DNA of 64,000 nucleotides from Cephalotrichum gorgonifer (taxonomy: Eukaryota; Ascomycota; Sordariomycetes; Microascales; Microascaceae), in the NCBI GenBank assembly GCA_900312665.1, contig ONZQ02000005.1, positions 1,777,077-1,841,076 on the forward strand, read 5' to 3'. Below the pieces are notes generated by a model. That model was not told the origin of the DNA. It saw only the letters and a program-made list of their open reading frames with translations, and did not search any database. A program made the position numbers and the translations under genes. This document shows positions 35,101 to 46,727 of the stretch, piece after piece; the first letter of the stretch is position 1; each line of letters begins with the position of its first letter.

Positions 35101-37981
35101 TTCTGCGAATTTTTGGTGAACGTCAATCAGGTCTTGCAAGGGCAGATAAGTCTCGCATAGAGTTGCTCTCGTCCCGTTCGTGCAAGGCACAGTGAGCTGT
35201 CCCAATTGCTTGAAAGCAACCTTATCCGCCAAGAGATCGCTTGCATTCTCTAGCCAGGCATGCTTCAGGAAACCCATGAGTTTGTCACTCCTGTGTTCTT
35301 CAATGTATTTGCATGCCTTGGAGACAAATTTATTGTGTCGAGAAAGCAAGGGAACATTGCGTCTGACCCCAATGGCGCATATCCATTCAACCCACGACCG
35401 AGGCATGTCTGGTGGGGTATCGGGGGGCTGCTCGAAGTATTCTGAGCTGATGAACGAGGCCCCAATAGAAGACACCCCGTCAGCCCCAAGAAGGCTCTGG
35501 GCTCCGTAAGAATGATCGTCAAGGATGTAGAGGTCCCGAGACTGGAGGGTCTGACCTTGGCCGAGATAGTCAAACATGACTAGCTTCTTAACGCCAGACT
35601 CCTCGGACATCGACTTTTGGGTAAGATAAAGGAACCTCAGGTGTTGGAGAGACGCGCTGAAGTCGATGGGTGGTGCTGCTGTAGTTATTTCCCGGCCATG
35701 GCGGTAAAATCAACTTCCGAACCCTTTCACGATCAGCCGACTGAACGCCCAAATAATCGAAGAGCTCACGGCGCTTTGGATTCTCTTCAGGGCCAAGAGA
35801 AAGGATTCGCAGACCCAAGTCCTTGGGGATGGGAACGTTCTCGGTGTTTCCGTAATAGACTGTCCCACTATCTGCAGAAACCCATGATCCATCGTCGAGT
35901 GGAATTATACCGAGCCGCTTTATCTTCTTCATGGTACCTCTTTGATCGTTCCTGAATGGTCTTGAAAGTAGTTTTGCAGCTCGGCTGTGCCAGGAGTCGT
36001 CGGTGTCTGGCGACCTTAGTCGTGATGGTGGGGAAGAGGCGCATAGTTGTTCATGGAGGTCTTGCTCTACGGTCTTCAGGGTCTCGATCATAGTGACGGC
36101 TTTCAGACCGAAGTCCTGCAATACAGTCCGGTCATCTATTTCATAGCGATCAGAGAGGTACAGCTCGGGATCCAGATCTCGGAAGAGAGGGTTGCCGTCT
36201 TCGTCGTTCCTGTTCTCTTTACGCCACCGTAGATCTTCAATTCGATATAGGTTACCCTTCTCATGGGATCGGACAACTAGCTCTCCCTTGAGACGCTCGG
36301 TGATACCTTCGACAAGCTGCCTCCAGAACGGGTCCCAGTCGTATGCGCCTTCGCGAGGAAGAAACCTCATCCATGTGTATTGAAGGCTGGCGTGTTCACA
36401 AAACTGCAGTACTGCCTCTATGAAGACGTTGGAAGCAGCTTGGACGATGTCCGAATTCTTGGGGGAGGGTACCATGATGTCCTTTCGGTTATCATGGATG
36501 GCAAAGTCTGCGTGGATTAAGAACTAACAATAAAGTGAGCCAGCAAGACTCGTAGGTGTCCAAGGTGTGAGTTTTACTCACGGTGAATCCCGCCTGCTTA
36601 ATAGGCAGGAAGTTGTAAATATCCTGCGGCTGGATGATGGGCACGGGGTTGTCGGGGTTGTCGGAGACGGGGAAGGCGAGGATGACTTCAGGAGGCGAAT
36701 CATGCCCACTTTCTCCCTCAGTCGTCGCCAAGTTCTCGTTCTCTCCTATTTCTCCATTCATCTCTGTGTTTCCAATGATGTGATAGAATTGGCTCTCTAT
36801 CTCGCTGCTCTCCGATTCTGCAAAGTCGGTAGTTCGCCGCTCGAGAGTCAAGACGCGAGAGTCCCCGACTTTCCGCACAGTCCATTTCCTAGCCCACTGC
36901 TGCCGTTCCTGATCGTCGTGGAAAGATATATCGATTTGACTCAGACTTTTGGCGAAGAGGAGAAAAGTAGGCTGAAGTTCCCAAAGTTGATTGCGGATAC
37001 TCTCTCGATCGCACCCGGGTTGGGCAGAATTCTGGTCCTCGTGGAGAAACAGCGTGATTGTGGTAGTTTCCCAAGTAGGCTCTCCAGTAGTCTTGTTGGT
37101 ACATTCCCCGGAATGCTCTTCGGCACACTCTTCTGTGCACTCCTCGGTAGGCACAGCCCTAGCTTCGAGAAGAGCTTCTTCCCAGATCGGGTTCACCATA
37201 CCCATGCCGGAATCGCCCTTACGATGCAAGAAGCTAAAGGACAGGTTGCCAGACCGAATATGGACCTTCCAGGCTGCCATGAAGACAGACTTAAACCCGA
37301 CACCCCTCGTGCCAATGGATTCATGGGAGGTGGACTTGGTGCTGTTCCCGATGCTGCATATTGCCCGAACATCGTCTTCGGTAAAACCGTCTTCATTACA
37401 TCCCACGACAAGCCTGTCCGGATAGAGGCTAAAGGACACAGAAGGGGTCTGTCCAGTTGTGAGTGCCGTGTATTTATTGTCGTCAGCATTCCGCAAGAGC
37501 TCAAGGACGAAGCTAGCGCTGCTTGTGTAAATATCCTCTGCCAAACTGATAAGTATTGTCAGCATGAAGTAGGAAGCAACTTATCCTTGATTTTCTTCAT
37601 CCAGGGGCATACTCACGCCAACACCTCAGCACCTCTCTTCCCTTCTAGAGCTAAGAGAGCCTGCTCAACTTCGAGCCTCACATCTTGGGGCATGGTTTCA
37701 AGGGTACTCCGCCGCACTAGTCCATTTTTGCTGACAATTTCGTCGATAAGGTTCCCCAATTGGAGGGCCGGGAGACATGATGAATGTGAAAGTACGCTGA
37801 AGATAAGCAACGTGAATGCGCAAGACAAAGGTGCAAAATAAACAAGGATCAACTCGAGATGTTCTGTGGCACAGGGTAGACGCGATTCCAGGATTGCGAG
37901 GGTTGAGTCCAACGTACACATTAACGGCACAGCAGGACGTTTCCTTCTGAAGTACTGCGTTGCCGTTTCATGCGGCTGCAC
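32159..37981 (-). CDS. Giant sacsin/Hsp90-like (GHKL) ATPase with C-terminal NO VEIN (DUF3883) nuclease-like domain
   Basis: Nine exons (minus): about 37981-37617, 37545-36582, 36523-35715, 35656-34841, 34788-34438, 34383-33769, 33723-32838, 32767-32459 and 32395-32159; up to 1783 residues. Near residues 123-210 lies a Bergerat ATP-binding fold: FVLELLRNADDN (N box), CNEDGF in place of the usual DNGxG, and SIGTRGVGFKSVF (glycine lid). Then come AGFTFLIHADF, typical of sacsin-like repeats, a long all-helical middle, an acidic low-complexity linker, and IGAAGELF opening the NO VEIN C-terminal domain. That domain has ETADIVYDD and YYIEVKSA, giving a D...E-x-K set like PD-(D/E)xK nucleases, then HISQSQASRMVEF. 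The first exon's start is uncertain; no Met lies close to the conserved region. The 35715/35656 junction uses a weak GTTGAT donor (see findings). The 45-nt intron 33768-33724 is in frame and easily missed. Its function in fungi is unknown. Confidence 0.82.
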
Positions 37982-39587
37982 CCTTGAGGTTCACATGGAA
38001 TTGGGTTGTTGAGGGAGCGAGCCTGATTATTTACGCATCTTTCAGGGCGGCTACTTGCAGATGCAAGAGCTGCCATGATGGCTTGATTTCATAGTTGGGG
38101 AGGCGGATACGAAGTCGAGCCTGGTCTGGCTTTGTGAACAGGGACAAGTTGGTGGCGGGGAGGAGGTAAGTCACAGGCAGGGTTGCTCGGCCAGCACTTC
38201 CGAGCCCGGTGCAAGATATTCAACTGTTGTAATTCGTCAGCTCTGTGCAGCTCACCTGCATGCAGGAGCGCCAAAGACCCTACTTCCTAGTATTTTATTC
38301 GCTGGGTAGGAGAATAACGGGGCAAAACAAGTCCTGGTCTGTAGGCCAGGCTGGGGCTGAGTCTTGCTTGGTCCAGCTACCTGTAGATTAATTCCCGTAT
38401 CCGGAGCTGCATAAAACCAGAGGCTACGCGTATTAGTCCAGGTGCACCGCTAGAAGAGGGGAGGCGAAATTATTAAGCTACCGGTTCAAGCGACGACATG
38501 TACTCTCTCTTGACTTGCGACATTCCGTACCTAGGGGATCTACAAGCATCAACTTCTGCAGTTCGAAACGCCTTTGTCGACATATGCCCATCATGCCTTC
38601 TCTTGGAGGAAAAAAAGACTTACCTCGCCCTTCGTATTATTCTCTTTTCAATTCTTCATAGCATTGAATAGGGCGCAGATTTTGTTTGCCTCCCGCCAGC
38701 GTGGAGGCTTCTTCCCAGGGTGGGTAGGTGCTAATATTCGTGATCTGATCAAAGTGAAAGAGGGCGGTGTATGCAAATATAAGCTTCCACCTGCATCTCA
38801 AAGATGGCGATCCATGTGGCTACACCATCCTGAACTGTATCGTCGAGAATTTCCAACGGTAGGCTCCTGCAAGGGCAAACATACATGACAGAACGGTGAA
38901 GTTAAGAAAGAGGCTATTAATATTGTTGTATCTACTCTCTACTCGCATATTCATTTGTAAAAATCATCGGCGATTAGGCTCGGCGAGTCGGGGAAATTTA
39001 CCCGCGTTTTCTTCATCGGCCGACGTTTTGTCAGCACGGCTTAGGAATAACCATGCTGGAAGGAGAACGGAGTCGGAGAGTCGGAGGACTTTCCCCGCGT
39101 TTGTTCAACCCGGGCCAATGTGACCTCTGAGTCAAGACTGTAATTTTATGTAAGAGCGGAGTGACGGAGCTCAATACCAGCTAAGAGTCCGCCCACTGTT
39201 ACATTGTCGAGACCATAGTTCCGTCCGTTGGCTCGCCGATGATGCTACGAAGGCACGCAGCTGAAAACATGATACCAATGCCAGCCGTTCGGAGAAAGCC
39301 GGCATCGGTTCTCAGTTCATTCCGTCCTTTGATCGATCGCGATATTCGAGTCCTGATTTCTAATTTGTGTCCACGTCCGTTTTCCGGTTGAAATGCGTGA
39401 TAGTATCTGCGATGCTACTCACAATGTTGACTTCCGACTATATAATAATCAACATCTTCATGTTCTTCTGATCACCATTCTATCTTCATCATCAACACTA
39501 GAAATAACAGCCCACAGTTACTCAACTATCACCCGCTAATTATATTACCTATCGCGTGTCTATAGACCAGAACATCAATTCTTCATC
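37982..39587. other. 1.6-kb divergent promoter interval
   Basis: This lies between the ATPase-NO VEIN gene (-) and the NmrA-like gene (+). Only short ORFs occur. Any missing 5' exon of the ATPase gene would lie in its first few hundred bases. Confidence 0.45.
39439..39445 (+). promoter_or_regulatory. TATA-like element of the NmrA-like gene
   Basis: TATATAA lies about 145 bp upstream of the ATG at 39588, followed by a C/A/T-rich leader. Confidence 0.35.
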
Positions 39588-40550
39588 ATGTCTCCTATCA
39601 ACACTCTCATCTTCGGCGCGACTGGAAATGTCGGCTCATCCGCGGCGTACGCTGCCAAGGAACAGGGCGCAAATGTTTTCCTTGCAGTCCGGGACCTCAC
39701 CAAGCCGCTGCCAAACCTGACCCTCGAACAAGAGGCCCTTGAGGGATTCACGCGGGTCCAAGCCGACCTCACCAAGCCTGACACCCTCGTCGCTGCGGTG
39801 GCTGCCACCAAGGCCACCCGGGCCTTCGTCTACCTTGCCTTTGGAACCCCTGACAGTATGAAGTCTAGCTTCGAGGCTCTCAAGTCAGCCGGGGTTGAGT
39901 TTGTCGTCTTCCTTAGCACCAGCGGTATTAGGGGTGACCCTAGGGGCGTCGCGCCCGGAGCTATCACCTTCTGGACCCACGCGCAGGTAGAGCTCCGCCT
40001 CGAGGAGACTTTCGGGAAGGGGGGATATGTGGCCATTCGCCCGGCATTTTTCGCGACCAATTCCCTGTGGTGGAAGGGCATGATCGAGGCCGGCGATGTA
40101 CGCCTCCCGTACCCGCAGTCGATCAACGACGCCCTTGTGCCTCACGACATTGGGCGCGTTGCTGGCTCTGTGCTCGCCCGAGGACCCACCGTCATCGACA
40201 GTCTGGAAGGTGAGGACGGGAAATACAACGCCATCCGGCTCTATGGGCCCCAACTGCTTTCTCTGGAGGAGGAGGTGTCTCTTATTGCAAAGGCTGCCGG
40301 AAAAGAGACCAAGGTCACTACCGTTGGCGAGGATGAGTTCGTCGGGTTCATGACCAACTTTGTACCCGAGCCCATAGCCAGGGATATGGTGGCAGGTTTC
40401 AAGTCAACGGCTGGGTTGGGGGAGGAGGAGGACAGCTTCTACGCGGAATCTGAGTTCAAGGAGGCCTCGGCAAACGTTGAGAAGTACTCTGGAAAGCCGC
40501 CAACCACGTTTGGGGAGTGGGTGGAGGAGAACAAGGTGTTGTTTAAGTAG
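39588..40550 (+). CDS. NmrA-like NAD(P)-binding (atypical short-chain dehydrogenase) protein
   Basis: Single exon, 320 residues. A Rossmann motif GATGNVG (9-15) sits right at the N-terminus after TLIF. FVVFLSTSGIRG and AQVELRLEETFGKGGYVAIRPAFFATN follow the NmrA/NAD(P)H-binding fold. The Tyr-x3-Lys of classical SDRs is missing, so a redox-sensing or regulatory role like NmrA is as likely as catalysis. The C-terminal half carries the family's EEVSLIAKAAGKETKV and ends SGKPPTTFGEWVEENKVLFK. It should be cytosolic, since no targeting signal is seen. The start has a clean upstream leader with a TATA-like box. Confidence 0.85.
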   Translation: MSPINTLIFGATGNVGSSAAYAAKEQGANVFLAVRDLTKPLPNLTLEQEALEGFTRVQADLTKPDTLVAAVAATKATRAFVYLAFGTPDSMKSSFEALKSAGVEFVVFLSTSGIRGDPRGVAPGAITFWTHAQVELRLEETFGKGGYVAIRPAFFATNSLWWKGMIEAGDVRLPYPQSINDALVPHDIGRVAGSVLARGPTVIDSLEGEDGKYNAIRLYGPQLLSLEEEVSLIAKAAGKETKVTTVGEDEFVGFMTNFVPEPIARDMVAGFKSTAGLGEEEDSFYAESEFKEASANVEKYSGKPPTTFGEWVEENKVLFK

Positions 40551-42398
40551 CTCGCTCTTGGCATAAAAGAGTGGGCTGTAAGAGAGTGCTAAGAGGGATA
40601 CGAACGAGACAGTTAGATTAGTTTTCTCTAATGCATGTCACGGCTATGAATTTCTATGATGGTAGACTATTAGTGCAGAAAGATTTAAGCAAGTATAGTT
40701 TCCTGTGCCTTCGCTTAGAAAATTACCACGCTGACGTTTCTTTCGAGTTCTCTCACATGTCTCCGACCATGTTCTGAACCTCGTTCCTCCTCGCCCGACT
40801 TCGGCTACGACCAGGTAGGGATGGGATCAAGGGGCCTGGAGTAGAACTCGTGCTGAATGCAAACTCACTGTCGCGGGGAAACATGTGTGTAGTCAGGGGA
40901 GGGGACAGCCTGTATGAGGCTGCCCCTGACTAACTAGGATGTGTGTGAGGATCCCGAGGTGGCGGGACCAGGACGTGCCGGTCTGGCGTGTGGATCTAAT
41001 ACCTGCCAGCAACTATTTTTTAGATAGACTTTAAGCCCATAAGCTAATGCGCTGATATGAAGCTAGAGTGATTGGTTGGTGAATGCCTACCGACACGTGG
41101 CTGGTGCATTTGAGTAGCTAGGATCTCAAATATAAGCAGCGGCTGAGAGAGGCTAAGGTGTTAGGGGTAGTACTTGGTACTTGGTTTGCGTATGGCCTCT
41201 GCATTGTGAATTGATGTTGGCCGGGCATATGAGCAGGCCCACAGAGGTGGAATCTACCTGTGCGATATCCAAAAATAGATATTCTAGGCGCCCTTGTTGT
41301 CGAAGAACGGAGAACGGGAGAGAATGGTTGGCCTCTAGCTCTTGGGCTCCAGAGTACACTGGCATCCATCGGGCTACACGGCTAATCGAGGCTCTGGGGG
41401 ATGGTAGTTCCCTTTTATTGCCAGGCTGCGTTCAAGTGGTTTCTGGTAGTCTTCGCAGCTGCGCTTGCCTGGCTTCTCGTGGTGACAAGCACCCCGTCGC
41501 TGCGCCGCGAAGGGTACCAGTAGCCTACAGCTGATCTACTTAGGACTGACTAATAACATATCAGCCTGGATGCGCGAGACTACCCCTACCCTGTAAATCC
41601 TCGCTATGTAATACTCTGCATAGAGTACTCCCCATGGAGTAAAAGGAAAACTTTCGCTAACGTTAGCCAAAGCCGGAGTAATCTAATGAGTAATATTTTG
41701 TCGCAATACACAATGGATTATAAGCCGTACCATAAATTTGGCCTCACTAATGGAGCTGGTCGCATTTCAGCTCTTGGCTTGAAATCCGAGGGTGAGGCTG
41801 AATGATGGCGGCAGGATAGGCCCGCCACAGGAGAATTTCAGGATAACTAACCAGTGAGGAAGTTGGTTTTGCCGCCCCGGTAGGCCCCGAAACAAAGTGG
41901 CTGTCCTGATTCGGGCCCCCCTGCGTAGTATTACAGCTCGCTTCTGGAGCCAGCCCCCTCTACGGAGTACACCGATATCTGGTTCCCTCAAGACTTCCAC
42001 CTACGCGGCAGGAGCTGACGGCTTCGTGCTGCAGGGCGAAGGCCGCCTTTCAACGCCGTATTTTTCTACTTCTTGAACTACTCTCAGCGAGATAAAAGCC
42101 GCTCCTCATCCTGTTCTTCGGCCCCGATTCATATATCCTTTTGGAACTGCACTCAACCAACCACGCAGAGAGGCTACGATCAAATACAGGTCCTGAGAGC
42201 AACATCAACTACTAGCCGAAAGTCCGCCCTGCCTTGAGAGTTATACACAGGCGGAATCCTGCGATAGATCGAGGTGCGGGCTATGGGAAACTAGGAACCA
42301 GCTTCCCAGATAACACCACCCAATACGGAGAACAACATCCCGTTTATCGCCACCCTTACAACATACCGCGGGTCGAGGTGCAGAGACAAACTTTCAAT
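40551..42398. other. 1.8-kb intergenic interval with one strong hairpin
   Basis: No supported gene. It contains the imperfect hairpin at 40891-40931 and, near 42091, a GATAAAAG element upstream of the next gene. Other ORFs are short and motif-free. Confidence 0.4.
40891..40931. repeat. Imperfect hairpin (inverted repeat)
   Basis: Outer arms AGTCAGGGG (40891-40899) and CCCCTGACT (40923-40931) pair exactly. Inner arms CAGCCT (40906-40911) and AGGCTG (40917-40922) close a GTATG loop, with a six-base bulge on the left side. It lies about 340 bp past the NmrA-like stop codon. Confidence 0.55.
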
Positions 42399-43985
42399 AT
42401 GACAGCAGGCACCAAGGCAGGGAAACCATGGCGACCGGGTGTATTTCGCAACGCGCCGTGGCTCGGTCTCATCGCATTAGTCGTGGCAATTCTCAGCGCC
42501 GTGGCTACCGTTGCTGTTCTTCTATCAGCCAACGGCCGGGTCATCGATACCTGGCCGAGCGAAGAGTATCCACTGCAACTTGCCGTGGTGCTGGCCATCC
42601 TAATTGCGTTGGGCAATGCTGCGTTGAGATTCGCGTTCCAGGAGGGCGTTGCCAACTCGTGGTGGGTGAAGATGCTCAAAGGTGGCAACCTGGGCGATAG
42701 TCACCGATACTGGAGTCACGGGATGAGCTCATGGGGGTCAGCTACAGAGTTGCGCCATTTTAGCAAGGTATCGCTTGCATCCCTTGCCATGCTGCTGCTC
42801 ATCGTCGACGGACCCCTTCTCCAGCGAGCAGCCAGCTTCACGACCGAGACCATCACGGCGAAAACGACATTACAAGTAGCGCTGTCAATGGAAGCTCTGG
42901 CCCAATCGACTGGCTACTATATGACTCGAGCCCCGTCTGTAAATACGCTATCACCAACTTTCTCCAAGCTAGTGGGGGACTTCACCAGCCGCGGCTCGAT
43001 ATCGCTTAACCTTACGGGCTGTAGTGGAACTTGCACCGGTACGGTGGTTGCTGCTGGGTGGGACACAAGGTGCACGACGAGCACTGAGGCTTACAATCTC
43101 GACATGGATGCAGGCGACATCGTCATGATCGGCGGAATTAATGTTACCTACGATGGGGTCCACTCACCAGGCATCATATCTGTCTCGACCATGTACAAGC
43201 CCGACGCTGCACGGGAAGGCGACCTCATCAAAACCGAATGCACGCTTCAAGTCGCCCAAGTCAGGTACCCAATTAGTATTAGCGGTGGTATCGTGACCCT
43301 CCAGTCTATCGACTTGTCGGAGAATTACACCGTCGCGCTGCAGTATCCACCCATCGAAGCAGCCGGGTTAGGAACCATGCCATCGAAGCTTGGAGGCATC
43401 TCATATGCTGTCAGCAGTATCTACGGTAGCGAGGTGCAGATCTACCAAACTGGTATTCTGGCCTTGCTAGGCGAAGGGCCCATGCAATATACCTATATGA
43501 CCTCGGATGAAGATGCAAGCGGTACAGTCAGCGTGACATGGTCGGACCCGACACCAATCATCTTAGAGGCCATGCGCGAACTCACTTTCAGAGCCGCCAT
43601 CGCCTTTTCAACAGACTCCGACAACCAGATTGTTCACGGCACACAACAAGAAGTCGTCAACAAGTACGCCCTCCACTTTGGCTATCTCAGTGGGAGTCTC
43701 GCTTGCATTCTCATCGGGGCTCTGACTGTCACTGGGTTCTTCCAGGGGTACTGGTTGCTTGGCCGCAAGGTATCCATGAGCCCTCTCGAGATTGCTACCG
43801 CGTTTCAGGCACCGTTGACTACTGACGCGGACTCGAACGCCAAGTCATCTGCGCTTCTGAAGCAGGTTGGACATCAGAAGGCTAAATATGGAGCATTGCA
43901 CAAGGCGGGTGGGGGTTATACTAGGCAAACCCTAGCAATAGCACCTCCAGAAGTTGTGTCTTGGCCGGCACCTCGCACCTCGTAG
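42399..43985 (+). CDS. Multi-pass membrane protein resembling DUF3176 family
   Basis: Single exon; 528 residues from the ATG at 42399, or 583 from the in-frame ATG at 42234. The shorter start gives a normal cytosolic lead (MTAGTKAGKPWRPG) into two N-terminal helices (LGLIALVVAILSAVATVAVL; YPLQLAVVLAILIALGNAAL). A third helix lies near SLASLAMLLLIVDGP. Next is a long extracellular-type domain with paired cysteines (CSGTC, RCTTS, ECTL) and N-glycosylation sites. A final helix (GYLSGSLACILIGALTVTGFF) precedes a cytosolic tail. Two early helices, a W-S-rich loop, a large glycosylated domain and a last helix match fungal DUF3176-like proteins. Function unknown. Confidence 0.72.
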   Translation: MTAGTKAGKPWRPGVFRNAPWLGLIALVVAILSAVATVAVLLSANGRVIDTWPSEEYPLQLAVVLAILIALGNAALRFAFQEGVANSWWVKMLKGGNLGDSHRYWSHGMSSWGSATELRHFSKVSLASLAMLLLIVDGPLLQRAASFTTETITAKTTLQVALSMEALAQSTGYYMTRAPSVNTLSPTFSKLVGDFTSRGSISLNLTGCSGTCTGTVVAAGWDTRCTTSTEAYNLDMDAGDIVMIGGINVTYDGVHSPGIISVSTMYKPDAAREGDLIKTECTLQVAQVRYPISISGGIVTLQSIDLSENYTVALQYPPIEAAGLGTMPSKLGGISYAVSSIYGSEVQIYQTGILALLGEGPMQYTYMTSDEDASGTVSVTWSDPTPIILEAMRELTFRAAIAFSTDSDNQIVHGTQQEVVNKYALHFGYLSGSLACILIGALTVTGFFQGYWLLGRKVSMSPLEIATAFQAPLTTDADSNAKSSALLKQVGHQKAKYGALHKAGGGYTRQTLAIAPPEVVSWPAPRTS

Positions 43986-46727
43986 TGGACAGGGCCAGCG
44001 AGGCAGATATCACGGAGTGACCAAGGGGACTAGACCACAGGGCGATGTGGACGTGCAGAATGCCAGCATTACGGGATAACGCGGGCACAAGACTACGGGC
44101 GACATTCCACAAGATTGGTCCGCTGAGGACTGGCCCAGAATGAGCATCGGTCCAGGACCAACCGGCCAGGAGTATCGGCGTACGATGGTTAAATAGTGGG
44201 CTAACTGCATTCCAGTCCAAGAACTCCGGAATGCGAAGGAGGGAGGAACGGATATATAAATACTTAGCTAGTCTTACCATTCGTTACCTCTCCAGTACTC
44301 AATCCAACATCATTTTATACCTACCTTTACAACTATCATGAGAATACCCTTGTATATGACATTTTCTACTAACGGGTCCAATACCTTAGCTTATAGATAA
44401 TTTAGATCTTGTATAGATACTAATATGGCCAGGGTAACCTTGTGAGATACAGATCGATCATGTACTATCTGGAACTGCATGACACCATCTTCTCAGGCTG
44501 CTGCCTGAACCTGTTTGCATGGATACGCCACCAAGAGTAACTCTCAGGATCCTTTCAAAGCTCTAATGCCTAAGAGCCATTATTCCTTCTTCATTGTGAT
44601 CTCGTAATACCCTTAAATTGAACCGAATGTCCCTCCTATTAAAAGACATGGAAAACCCTTTAGGGCTGCGCAGCAAGAAGCAAACATCACACATCATAAA
44701 AATTGAGGTAACAGTACTGGCAGTCATGCAGTCAGCACCACACGCTACACAGTGAGCCCTACCTGCCCTGACACCACGCCCACTCCCCGAGGCCCGCCTC
44801 ACGATGGGTCGGTCAGTTATGATACGGCTACCAAGGCGTTTTCCGGCCCCGGGCGTACATACCAGTATATTGATCGTGGTGAGCCTGAGTCTCTGTTTAC
44901 TAACACTTCCCAAAAAAAAAATCCTGTCACGCACTCTAGCCATCATTGAACCGATCAATACTAGTAGCTGAGCCATCAGTAGGGAAGATTTGACATTCAT
45001 GATTGAAATATTCCTCCCACAGCACATGTTCATGCCTGTATTATGAGCAGGACAGGAAGACCACTGTCGGCCGAAAAAGGTTAATCATGTTCTCGCAGCG
45101 AGTATGTCAATAATCTCACTCTCCCGCCTCCCCCGTAGCCAAAAAAGCAAAGAAAGAAGGAGAAGAAATCTACAGTTCCAAGATTCGCCAAGGACTGCTA
45201 GAACAGTTGTAGAAGGGCTTGGTCCAATACTTCGCCCCGTCTGTCACGCGTATGACCTCTTGGACCTCAAAAGTATCTTCTCTACCAATCATATTTCTCC
45301 TACTGCTGCTCAGCCAAGCATACGGGTTCCTCCTCGGCGATATGTAGTCTAACCCACCATTTGACCAGTTAGCAGAGGTTAAATAAACTTCACCCGTCGC
45401 AAAATTTAACATAATTAGCGGGGTCGCCGCTGACGCCAAGGGTCTTGGTTAACTGGTTAGGGCAGGTGCTTCGTACGCCGTCGCTGTAATCTTGGAACCT
45501 TGGCCAGCCCGTCCAAGTATGGGGTCATTGCAACAGGGTGATGGCTCGCGTACGCTCCAGTCTCCACCTCTGCCAAGGCTCTTTACCATCTGGTTGGAGA
45601 AGGTGCTCACGGGTATGAGTAACGATCGATCCTTGTCAAGCATGCCCCAGAAGATGATGAGTACTCTTACGGTACGCAGAGTGACTTGTCAAAGTCATAA
45701 CTGTGGGCAGCCTGTATCACTCAAGTTCAACGGGAGGATGGAGTATTGGATACCCGTCCCTGCCGTACTGTGCATGTACTCTGAAAACCTGGGGAAAAAC
45801 CTCTAGTGGTTTTGTCACCTGGGGATCGGTTGTACGCCAAGCCAAACCTGGCTTGGCATGCCCGTAGTATTATACTGTACTTCCCCCGAGCGCCGATCAC
45901 TCGGGCGGCCCAGCGGATGCGGATACCTTGATTTTCAAATCTAGAAGGATGATTGGACAACCTCGCCAAAAAGGAGCGGCCGCACACCTAAATGGCGGAC
46001 GCCACGAAAGGACAATGACACCGCCAAGGAAGCCTGCTTCAGCTAGTCTACACCGGTCATTCGCTCACTCGAATCCATTTCTCATCCCCCTTTCCACCCC
46101 ACCCAAGAAAATGAATTAAAGGGGAGGAGGTACTTTGAGATGTCACTGAGAAGTCTTGTCGAGGAAGTCCCTAGCGTGCCATAACTGTATTCCTAGGGTG
46201 GATAGAAGTGTGCTAGATAGTCATATCCCTAGTATTCCTTCTTACCAGGTGGATACCGTGGGCTCCGCAATGGGATTAGTAGCATATGCCGTACGATAGG
46301 TAGCTGTGTCCCCAGTGACCAGGCCAAGCAAGTTCCTCGGAAGATTGGGGGGTGCATGTGCAAAACTATTACTAGGACAACCTTAACGGGTATTATAAAT
46401 CCGCAGTATTGGAGGCAGAATCTTTCGTAAGGAGATAAAGCGCCGACAAACACCTTCCATTATCAGCAAAGGAAGCAACCACGGCCAAGACACTTGGCAA
46501 TCGGTCCTTTATATTGCTTTTACATTACAGGCTGCATTTCATGGTATACATCCATGTCCACCTCCTTGGCAGACCTTTGTTTTGACTCTTAAGATCCCTT
46601 GTACCCTCGCCGTGGGCGGGAGAACATCCCCCGCCTCAACCATCACTCGGGATCTCGTTTCTTTCTCCGGGTCCTGCATCGTCTATTACCGAATACACCG
46701 CCGGGACACCCAACCGGGCCGCACAAG
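43986..46727. other. 2.7-kb gene-poor interval
   Basis: ORFs include one of 156 codons on the minus strand (44563-45033), rich in Arg/Cys/Met and without any domain, so not called. No transposon ends, tRNA or long repeats were recognised. Confidence 0.4.

Noticed and set aside
36567..37841. 424-codon plus-strand ORF opposite the ATPase gene
   Set aside because: Antisense shadow of the real exon, which carries the N-box and glycine-lid motifs on the minus strand.
41560..41600. CCTACCCCTACCC sequence as a telomere-like tract
   Set aside because: Only two irregular units, not TTAGGG/CCCTAA repeats.
44563..45033. 156-codon minus-strand ORF
   Set aside because: Arg/Cys/Met-rich chance composition, no motif, isolated in a gene-poor interval.
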